A stretch of DNA of 5,615 nt from Solirubrobacterales bacterium (lineage in GTDB: Bacteria > Actinomycetota > Thermoleophilia > Solirubrobacterales > 70-9): positions 1-5,615 of the forward strand of contig JASLJO010000279.1 of the NCBI GenBank assembly GCA_030152505.1. Reading direction: 5' to 3'. The notes beneath the pieces were generated by a model that was not told the DNA's origin, ran no database searches, and worked only from the letters and a program-made list of their open reading frames with translations. Shown here in pieces: positions 1-4,478 of this stretch (position 1 is the first letter of the stretch; each line of letters opens with the position of its first letter). Both the position numbers and the translations under genes were made by a program.

Positions 1-690
1 CACCTCGCCGCCGACGATCGGGCTGACGGCGAGCACGGGGGCGCTGGCGGCGGCGATCGCCTCGCGCATCCCCGGCACGGCGAGGATCGGGCCGATGCTG
101 ATCACCGGGTTCGACGGGCCGATCACGATCGCCTCGGCATCGGCCAGCGCCGCCAGCACCTCGGCCGTGGGCTCCGCCTCGGCGACGCCCTCCAGCTCCA
201 CCCCCTGCACCTCGGCCGTGCCGCCGTCGAGGATCAGGTACTCCTGCAGGTCGCGCCGCCCGGCCGCGGTCATCACCTTGGTCCGCACCGGGGTGTCGCT
301 CATCGGCAGCACCCGTGCCTCGACACCGAGCCCCCGGGCGATCTGCGCCTGGGCATCGGTCGGCCGGCCGCCCTCGTCGAGGAACTGACGCCGATAGAGG
401 CAGGCGGCGAGGTCGCGGTCCGAGAGGCTGAACCAGTCAGGTGCGCCGAGGCGGGAGAGACGCTCGAAGACGGCGAAGCTGTCGTCGCGCAGTCCCCAGC
501 CCCGCTCGGCGTCGATTTCCCCGCTCAGCCAGTAGGTGACGAGGTCGGGGTCGGGAGAGACATGGACGCCGAGCACTTCGACGTCGTCGGCGGTGTTGGC
601 GATCACCGTCAGGTCGGCACCGATCTCCTCCTGCATCCCGGCGGCGAGCTTGGCACCGCCGGTGCCGCCTGCGAGCAGCACGACCCTCAC
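1..690 (-). CDS. cofD: CofD/FbiA, 2-phospho-L-lactate (or phosphoenolpyruvate) transferase of F420 biosynthesis, 3' end outside window
   Basis: This enzyme joins the phospholactyl or phosphoenolpyruvyl group of a GDP-activated donor to the deazaflavin Fo, giving F420-0 or its dehydro form, in the cytoplasm. The 230 visible residues begin with the family's nucleotide-binding signature LAGGTGGAKL (residues 6-15), followed by NTADD (32-36), GVHVSPDPD (41-49), GWG (64-66), LPMSDTPVRT (128-137) and IGPSNP plus SIGPIL (190-203). They end at SPIVGG just before the window edge. CofD proteins are usually a little over 300 residues, so roughly the last quarter is missing. The GTG start at 690-688 places LAGGTGG at the N-terminus as expected, and no in-frame ATG fits better. 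It lies 10 bases downstream of npdG on the same strand, so the two are almost certainly co-transcribed. A cofE/fbiB gene further left would be expected but is not visible. The family assignment is very secure; which donor is used (lactyl or PEP type) cannot be read from the sequence. Confidence 0.95.
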   Translation of the reverse strand, partial: MRVVLLAGGTGGAKLAAGMQEEIGADLTVIANTADDVEVLGVHVSPDPDLVTYWLSGEIDAERGWGLRDDSFAVFERLSRLGAPDWFSLSDRDLAACLYRRQFLDEGGRPTDAQAQIARGLGVEARVLPMSDTPVRTKVMTAAGRRDLQEYLILDGGTAEVQGVELEGVAEAEPTAEVLAALADAEAIVIGPSNPVISIGPILAVPGMREAIAAASAPVLAVSPIVGGEV

Positions 691-700
691 CGTCCGTCCC

Positions 701-1393
701 TCACTCCCAATGATCTCCCTCGGGAAGTCCCGTCAGCTTGATCCCCGCATGGGTCTTGTAGCGGATGTTGACCGAGATCAGCAGTGGCGTCAGCTGCTCG
801 ACGATCCGCGCCGTCTCCAGGGGGCCGGCGTTGACCGGCCGCAGGCCGGGGATCAGCTCGATCAGACGGGCGACCCGCGCCTTGTCCGCCTTGCGGTCGC
901 CGCAGATGAGGACGTCCTCGTCGAGGACGGCGTCTGGGTCGCCCAGGCTGGGGGCGCCGACCGAGTGCAGGGCGGCGACCACGGTGACCCCGTCCGGCAC
1001 CATCTCCTGCGCCTGCTGCGCCGCCGAGCCCTGCCAGACGCCGAGCGTACGGGTCGCCTTGCCGCTGACCGCGGCGGCGAGCGGCACCGTGCAGTCGACC
1101 AGGATCTGGCCCGGCCGCAGCGCCTCGCGCAGGTTGTTCAGGTTCTCCGACTGGGCACGGAACGGAACGGTGAGGAAGACGACCTCCGCTCGCTTCGCCG
1201 CCTCCTCGTTGAGCAGACCCTCGACCTCCGCACCGGGGACGGCCTCGCGCAGTTTCGCCGCCGTCTCCCCGGCCCGCTCGGCCGAGCGCGAGCCGACGAC
1301 GATCGGGCGTCCGGCCCTGGCCCAGCGCAGCGCCAAGCCGGCGCCGAGGGCGCCGGTGCCGCCGACGATCGGGATCGGTTCATGCTCCGTCAA
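701..1393 (-). CDS. npdG: NADPH-dependent F420 reductase (F420H2:NADP+ oxidoreductase)
   Basis: This cytoplasmic enzyme transfers hydride between NADPH and coenzyme F420, setting the reduced F420 pool. The 230-residue protein opens with a Rossmann dinucleotide-binding loop, VGGTGALGAGLALRWARAG (residues 10-28). GSR (34-36) follows at the end of the second strand, where Ser and Arg hold the 2'-phosphate of NADP in this family. Later family blocks are VVFLTVPF, a LVDCTVPL segment, VLICGD and a C-terminal LTPLLISVNIRYKTHAGIKLTG segment that belongs to the helical F420-binding part. Length matches the family (about 210-230). The start is TTG at 1393-1391. The ATG at 1383 is in another frame, and no ATG or GTG lies in frame before the glycine loop, so TTG is chosen. 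No Shine-Dalgarno is visible; a TAGACT hexamer ends 8 bases before the start, suggesting a leaderless transcript. It is first in a unit with cofD and is divergent from the dehydrogenase gene at 1420. Confidence 0.93.
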   Translation of the reverse strand: MTEHEPIPIVGGTGALGAGLALRWARAGRPIVVGSRSAERAGETAAKLREAVPGAEVEGLLNEEAAKRAEVVFLTVPFRAQSENLNNLREALRPGQILVDCTVPLAAAVSGKATRTLGVWQGSAAQQAQEMVPDGVTVVAALHSVGAPSLGDPDAVLDEDVLICGDRKADKARVARLIELIPGLRPVNAGPLETARIVEQLTPLLISVNIRYKTHAGIKLTGLPEGDHWE

Positions 1394-1401
1394 GGCTGGC
1401 C

Positions 1402-1407
1402 AGTCTA
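1402..1407 (-). promoter_or_regulatory. -10-like hexamer TAGACT for the npdG-cofD unit
   Basis: Read on the minus strand, TAGACT fits TANNNT and ends 8 bases before the TTG start of npdG. That is the distance expected if transcription begins at or within a base or two of the start codon. I see no convincing -35 element and no Shine-Dalgarno sequence. It shares the TA step at 1406-1407 with the hexamer facing the other way. The assignment is a pattern match, not a mapped start. Confidence 0.5.
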
Positions 1408-1411
1408 TGCT
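1406..1411 (+). promoter_or_regulatory. -10-like hexamer TATGCT for the dehydrogenase-thioesterase unit
   Basis: TATGCT fits TANNNT and ends 8 bases before the ATG at 1420. The bases between (CCGCCGCG) contain no Shine-Dalgarno motif, so a leaderless or near-leaderless mRNA is the simplest reading. No clear -35 box is visible in the preceding 25 bases, which are npdG coding sequence on the other strand. It overlaps the opposing npdG hexamer by two bases. Confidence 0.55.
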
Positions 1412-1419
1412 CCGCCGCG

Positions 1420-2154
1420 ATGAGGCTGGAGGGAAGAAAGGCGCTTGTCACCGGAGGTGCGAGCGGGATCGGCGCGGCGATCGCTGCTCGGCTGGCGGCC
1501 GAGGGCGCCGAGGTCTGGGTCGGCGACGTCGACAGCGACGGCGCGGCACGGGTCGCGGGCGAGGTCAACGGCCACGCGCTGACGCTCGACGTGACCGATC
1601 TCGAGTCGGCCAAGGCAGCGGTGGAGGCGACCGGAACCCTCGATGTCCTCATCAACAACGCCGGCACCGACGAGTTCGGCTTCTTCACCTACACCACCCC
1701 CGAGCAGTGGCAGCGTGTGCTCGCCGTAAACCTCGGCGGCGTCCTCAACTGCACCTACGCGGCGCTGCCGGTGATGCAGAAGGCCGGCTACGGGCGAATC
1801 GTCAGCCTCTCCTCGGAGGCGGGCCGGGTTGGTTCCAAGGGCTCGGCCGTCTACTCCGCGGCCAAGGGCGGCATCGTCGCCTTCATGAAGGCGATCGCCC
1901 GCGAGAACGCCCGCTACGGGATCACCGCCAACTCGATTGCCCCAGGCCCGATTGAGACGCCACTTCTGATGGGTGCCAAGGAGTTCGGCGAGATCGGGGA
2001 GAAGGTGATCGAGACGATGAAAGAGGGCACGCAGATGAAGCGCCTCGGCCAGCCCGAGGAGGTCGCTGCCGCGGCTGCTTTCCTCGCCTCCGACGACGCC
2101 ACCTATGTGACCGGCGAGACGCTCGGCGTAAGCGGCGGCCTGGGGATGGTCTGA
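1420..2154 (+). CDS. Short-chain dehydrogenase/reductase, BadH-like (probable hydroxyacyl-CoA dehydrogenase)
   Basis: This 244-residue protein is a classical SDR oxidoreductase, the usual length for the family. The cofactor loop TGGASGIG is at residues 11-18 and an acidic Asp36 ends the second strand, favouring NAD(H) over NADP(H). NNAG is at 79-82, and the catalytic residues are Asn104, Ser132, Tyr145 and Lys149 (YSAAK). The stretch EAGRVGSKGSAVYSAAKGG and the C-terminal end VSGGLGMV resemble, from memory, 2-hydroxycyclohexanecarboxyl-CoA dehydrogenase (BadH) and related acyl-CoA-acting SDRs. The exact substrate remains open, with 3-oxoacyl reductase (FabG-like) the main alternative. The ATG at 1420 puts the first beta strand at residues 7-11 as expected. 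It is divergent from npdG across 26 bases, and its TGA stop overlaps the ATG of the thioesterase gene, implying translational coupling. The fold and oxidoreductase class are near certain; the physiological role is inferred from neighbours handling CoA esters. Confidence 0.92.
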   Translation: MRLEGRKALVTGGASGIGAAIAARLAAEGAEVWVGDVDSDGAARVAGEVNGHALTLDVTDLESAKAAVEATGTLDVLINNAGTDEFGFFTYTTPEQWQRVLAVNLGGVLNCTYAALPVMQKAGYGRIVSLSSEAGRVGSKGSAVYSAAKGGIVAFMKAIARENARYGITANSIAPGPIETPLLMGAKEFGEIGEKVIETMKEGTQMKRLGQPEEVAAAAAFLASDDATYVTGETLGVSGGLGMV

Positions 2155-2537
2155 TGATGGAGCCCGAGTCGACACTCGTCCCGGGGATCGAGCGCAGCGA
2201 CGAGTTCACGGTCGAGGATCGTCTGGTCACCAGCGTCGGCGGGACGATCGGCGCCAGCGTCCTCTCGACGCCGGGGATGATCGGGATGATGGAGGGCAGC
2301 GCCACGGCACTCGCCTACGAGCACCTGCCCGAAGATCAGGCAACCGTCGGCTTCGAGGTCTGCGTCAAGCACGTCGCGGCGGCGGTGGAGGGCTCGACCT
2401 GTCGGGTGCGGGCAACCCTGCGCGAGATCGTCGATGGGCGCAAGCTCCGCTTCGACGTCGAGGTCACCGAGGGCGAGCGCACGATCGGCGTCGGCACGCA
2501 CGAGCGCCGCGTCGTCGACTTCGGCCAACTCGGCTAG
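2154..2537 (+). CDS. FlK-type hotdog-fold acyl-CoA thioesterase
   Basis: This 127-residue single hotdog-domain protein probably hydrolyses an acyl-CoA to the free acid and CoA in the cytoplasm. The family block STPGMIGMMEG (38-48) supplies Thr39 and Glu47, and VKHVAA (71-76) supplies His73. The spacings Thr-8-Glu and Glu-26-His equal those of the Thr42/Glu50/His76 triad of fluoroacetyl-CoA thioesterase FlK as I recall it. GTHERRVVDF (114-123) is the conserved C-terminal strand. Unlike FlK, there is no phenylalanine between residues 19 and 66, so the Phe lid linked to fluoroacetyl specificity appears absent and resistance to fluoroacetate is not implied. The start ATG overlaps the dehydrogenase stop by one base (TGATG); a second ATG directly follows and cannot be excluded. 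Coupling to the dehydrogenase suggests it clears or completes a product of that pathway. Family confidence is high; the substrate is unknown. Confidence 0.85.
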   Translation: MMEPESTLVPGIERSDEFTVEDRLVTSVGGTIGASVLSTPGMIGMMEGSATALAYEHLPEDQATVGFEVCVKHVAAAVEGSTCRVRATLREIVDGRKLRFDVEVTEGERTIGVGTHERRVVDFGQLG

Positions 2538-2544
2538 CGACGAT

Positions 2545-2560
2545 CCCCCCGAACGGGGGG
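2545..2560 (+). terminator. GC-only hairpin after the thioesterase gene, possible terminator
   Basis: Six C (2545-2550) and six G (2555-2560) flank the loop GAAC, giving a perfect 6-bp stem 8 bases after the thioesterase stop codon. There is no run of T after it (GCGAATTCG follows), so it is not a textbook intrinsic terminator. Hairpins without a T tract are often proposed as terminators or 3'-end stabilisers in high-GC actinobacteria. It separates the dehydrogenase-thioesterase pair from the next gene. Confidence 0.5.
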
Positions 2561-2561
2561 G

Positions 2562-2594
2562 CGAATTCGAAGAGCTGACGCCTTTATGAGCTCA
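2562..2594. promoter_or_regulatory. Two 8-bp palindromes in front of the AbiEi/DUF559 gene, possible operator
   Basis: The 56-base gap 2538-2593 contains CGAATTCG (2562-2569) and TGAGCTCA (2587-2594), perfect 8-bp palindromes whose centres are 25 bases apart. The second overlaps the ATG at 2594, and an additional GAGCT copy lies at 2572-2576. AbiEi proteins can repress their own promoters by binding inverted repeats, so an autoregulatory site is conceivable. The nearest -10-like string, TATGAG (2585-2590), is poor and very close to the ATG. This is suggestive only. Confidence 0.25.
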
Positions 2595-3526
2595 TGGGTG
2601 CACCAACCCGTCAGAAGCTCGGCCGCGAGGTCTGGGGGTTGGCCGCGCGACAGCATGGAGTGGTCGCTCGGCGGCAGTTGCTCGACCTCGGTCTGAACGC
2701 CCAGGCGATCCAGCATCGGATCGAGAGGGGGAGGCTGCACCGGTTGGCACGTGGTGTCTACGCCGTCGGCCGGCCGGAGCTCAGCGCGCGCGGCCGTTGG
2801 ATGGCCGCGGTTCTCGGCTGTGGCTCCGGAGCCGCGCTGAGCTACGGCAGTGCTGCTGCCCTCTGGGGAGTCGACAGAGAGCGCATGCATGCGGTAGAGG
2901 TCTCGATTCCGATCGCCTCGCCGCGTCGGCACGAGGGCGTGCTGGTCTATCGACGTCCGAATCTCCATCAGGCAGAAGTCGTCGTACGGAACGGCATTCC
3001 GGTGACCTCGGTCGTGCGGACCCTCGTCGATATTGCGTCCCGCCTCGATCGGGCCGCCCTCGACCGTGCCGTCAACGCGGCCGATCGGCTCGAGCTGATC
3101 GATCCGCAGGCGCTCGCCGAGTCCTTGGCTCAGCATCCGGGGAAACGCGGGGTCGGGGTCTTGCGAGACCTCTTGGACAGGCGTACGTTCCGACTCACCG
3201 ACTCCGAGCTGGAGCGTCGGTTCCTCCGACTGGTCCAGGAGCTGGGTATCCCGATGCCGCTTACGCAGCGGCGCCTGAATGGCTTCAGGGTTGACTTCCT
3301 CTGGCCCGATCTGAAGCTCGTGGTGGAGACGGATGGGCTGCGCTATCACAGGACTCCGGCTCAGCAGGCGAAGGACAGGCAGCGTGATCAGGCGCATCTG
3401 GCGGCGGGCTTTACCCCGCTTCGCTTCACGCATGCACAGGTTCGCTTCGAGGCGGGATACGTCCGCTTCACGTTGCTCGCGGTCGTCAACCGCTTGAGGC
3501 GGCTCGGCGGGCCGCCGGACGCCTAA
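2594..3526 (+). CDS. AbiEi-type winged-helix protein fused to a DUF559 (Vsr-like) nuclease domain
   Basis: This 310-residue protein has two recognisable parts. Residues about 12-56 (VWGLAARQHGVVARRQLLDLG to RLARGVYAVG) form the winged helix-turn-helix at the front of AbiEi-type antitoxins. An alanine-rich helical AbiEi-like middle (about 60-190, with LSYGSAAALWGV and a VRTLVDIA segment) follows. Residues about 230-300 match DUF559, a PD-(D/E)XK/Vsr-like fold: VDFLW with Asp234, VVETDG with Glu245 and Asp247, then YH (251-252), KDRQRDQAHLAAGF and LRFT. The acidic residues expected of the nuclease core are intact. No Shine-Dalgarno precedes the ATG; a later start would cut into the helix-turn-helix. 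No AbiEii-type nucleotidyltransferase toxin lies on either side, so this is an orphan. Codon use differs: 9 of 40 sampled codons (residues 17-56) end in A/T against 3 of the first 40 in the next gene, consistent with later acquisition. The domain calls are good; the function (defence, DNA repair or regulation) is unknown. Confidence 0.82.
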   Translation: MGAPTRQKLGREVWGLAARQHGVVARRQLLDLGLNAQAIQHRIERGRLHRLARGVYAVGRPELSARGRWMAAVLGCGSGAALSYGSAAALWGVDRERMHAVEVSIPIASPRRHEGVLVYRRPNLHQAEVVVRNGIPVTSVVRTLVDIASRLDRAALDRAVNAADRLELIDPQALAESLAQHPGKRGVGVLRDLLDRRTFRLTDSELERRFLRLVQELGIPMPLTQRRLNGFRVDFLWPDLKLVVETDGLRYHRTPAQQAKDRQRDQAHLAAGFTPLRFTHAQVRFEAGYVRFTLLAVVNRLRRLGGPPDA

Positions 3527-3529
3527 GCT
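3524..3529 (+). promoter_or_regulatory. -10-like hexamer TAAGCT overlapping the preceding stop codon
   Basis: TAAGCT fits TANNNT, and its first three bases are the TAA stop of the AbiEi/DUF559 gene. It ends 6 bases before the GTG at 3536, so transcription starting 7 bases after the hexamer would begin exactly at that GTG. No Shine-Dalgarno is present in the nine-base gap. No -35 element at normal spacing was found (TTGAGG at 3494-3499 is 24 bases away). Confidence 0.5.
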
Positions 3530-3535
3530 TGCGTT

Positions 3536-4468
3536 GTGGTGGCGCTTCCCAGCAGTGTGCGGATCCGCGAGGTCGGGCCCCGTGACGGGTTCCAGAACGA
3601 GCCGGAGACGATCCCGACGTCCGAGAAGGTGCGCTTGATCGACCTGCTCTCGGCGACTGGGCTGCAGCGGCTGGAGGTGACCTCGTTCGTGCGGCCCGAC
3701 GTGATCCCGCAGCTCTCCGACGCCGAGCAGGTGCTGGCGTCGGTGCAGCGGCGCGAGGGGGTCTCCTTCTCGGTGCTGATCCCCAACGAGCGCGGCATGG
3801 AGCGCGCGCTCGCGCAGCGTGAGCGCTTCGACGAGATCAACGTCTTCGTCTCCGCCTCGGAGACCCATAACCGCAAGAACGTGAACAGCTCGATCGAGGA
3901 CTCGCTGGCGGGCCTGGAGCGGACGCTGGCGAAGGCTGGCGAGACCGGGCTGCGCTGCGAGGGCGTGATCTCGACCTCCTTCGGCTGCCCCTACGAGGGC
4001 GAGGTGCCCCCCGAGCGGGTGTTCGCCATCGCCGAGCGCCTTGCCGCGGCCGGCTGCGCCGAGGTCGGCTTCGGCGATACGACGGGCATGGCCAACCCGC
4101 GACAGGTCGGCGAGTTCTTTGCCGCCGCGCGCGAGCGGCTCGACGGGGTCGAGCTGACGGCGCACTTCCACAACACGCGCGGGCAGGGACTGGCCAACGT
4201 CCTCGCCGCGCTGGAGCAGGGCGTCACCTCCTTCGAGTCGAGCTTCGGCGAGCTGGGCGGCTGCCCGGTGCCGCCCGGGGCCACCGGCAACGTCGCCACC
4301 GAGGACGTCGTCTCGATGCTGCACGAGATGGGGGTCGAGACCGGGGTCGACCTGCCGCGCCTGCTGGAGGCCTCCCGCGCGGCGCAGGAGGTGCTCGGGC
4401 GGCCGCTCGGCGCCCACGTGCTCACGGCCGGGCCCGTCGACTGGCTCGGCGGCCAGGCAGCCGAATAG
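3536..4468 (+). CDS. HMG-CoA lyase family protein (hydroxymethylglutaryl-CoA lyase)
   Basis: This 310-residue TIM-barrel enzyme of the DRE-TIM metallolyase superfamily probably splits 3-hydroxy-3-methylglutaryl-CoA, or a similar 3-hydroxyacyl-CoA, into acetyl-CoA and a keto acid. REVGPRDGFQNE (11-22) carries the catalytic Arg16 and metal ligand Asp17. Glu47 sits in LEVTSFV, the metal ligands His210 and His212 are in HFHNTRG, the active-site Cys243 is in GGCPVPPGATGN, and Asn252 is the further ligand. The spacings between these equal those of the human enzyme (Arg41, Asp42, Glu72, His233, His235, Cys266, Asn275, from memory), so it should be active. Length is as usual for bacterial members. 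Two GTG codons stand in tandem at 3536 and 3539; the first is chosen because a -10-like hexamer predicts a leaderless start there. It is followed after 10 bases by an acyl-CoA carboxylase beta gene, a pairing typical of leucine degradation. A lyase for another 3-hydroxyacyl-CoA is the main alternative. Confidence 0.9.
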   Translation: MVALPSSVRIREVGPRDGFQNEPETIPTSEKVRLIDLLSATGLQRLEVTSFVRPDVIPQLSDAEQVLASVQRREGVSFSVLIPNERGMERALAQRERFDEINVFVSASETHNRKNVNSSIEDSLAGLERTLAKAGETGLRCEGVISTSFGCPYEGEVPPERVFAIAERLAAAGCAEVGFGDTTGMANPRQVGEFFAAARERLDGVELTAHFHNTRGQGLANVLAALEQGVTSFESSFGELGGCPVPPGATGNVATEDVVSMLHEMGVETGVDLPRLLEASRAAQEVLGRPLGAHVLTAGPVDWLGGQAAE

Positions 4469-4471
4469 TCT
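4466..4471 (+). promoter_or_regulatory. -10-like hexamer TAGTCT overlapping the lyase stop codon
   Basis: TAGTCT fits TANNNT and begins with the TAG stop of the lyase gene. It ends 7 bases before the GTG at 4479 with CCCCGGC between and no Shine-Dalgarno, the spacing expected for a leaderless start on the G of that GTG. It could give the carboxylase gene its own promoter inside an apparent operon. No clear -35 box is visible. Confidence 0.45.
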
Positions 4472-4478
4472 CCCCGGC

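Noticed and set aside
1381..1383. ATG on the minus strand at 1383 as an alternative npdG start
   Set aside because: It is out of frame with the Rossmann loop and leads into a Ser/Arg-rich shadow frame, so the TTG at 1393 is kept.
536..1423. Open frame of 295 codons on the plus strand opposite cofD/npdG
   Set aside because: Both genes on the minus strand carry clear family signatures. The plus-strand translation is low-complexity Ser/Arg/Asp-rich and shows no motif.
765..1955. Open frame of 396 codons on the plus strand crossing the divergent promoter
   Set aside because: It runs from antisense of npdG into another frame of the dehydrogenase, and its second half is Arg/Gly repeats from GC-rich codons. 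It is a shadow, not a fusion.
2154..2537. Fluoroacetate resistance gene (true flK)
   Set aside because: The triad matches, but the phenylalanine lid is absent and there are no fluorometabolite genes nearby, so only the broad family is called.
2883..2892. Palindrome GCATGCATGC inside the AbiEi/DUF559 gene
   Set aside because: A 10-base palindrome within coding sequence can occur by chance. It has no partner repeat, and nothing nearby suggests a recombination or methylation site.
2538..3535. A complete type IV toxin-antitoxin (AbiE) pair
   Set aside because: Only the AbiEi-like half exists. The genes on both sides are metabolic, and no nucleotidyltransferase-like frame is present on either strand.
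2534..4417. Open reading frame of 627 codons on the minus strand spanning two genes
   Set aside because: It is antisense to the AbiEi/DUF559 and lyase genes, both of which have strong family motifs. Its translation is rich in Arg, His, Gln and Asp with no recognisable domain, typical of a frame opened by high GC.
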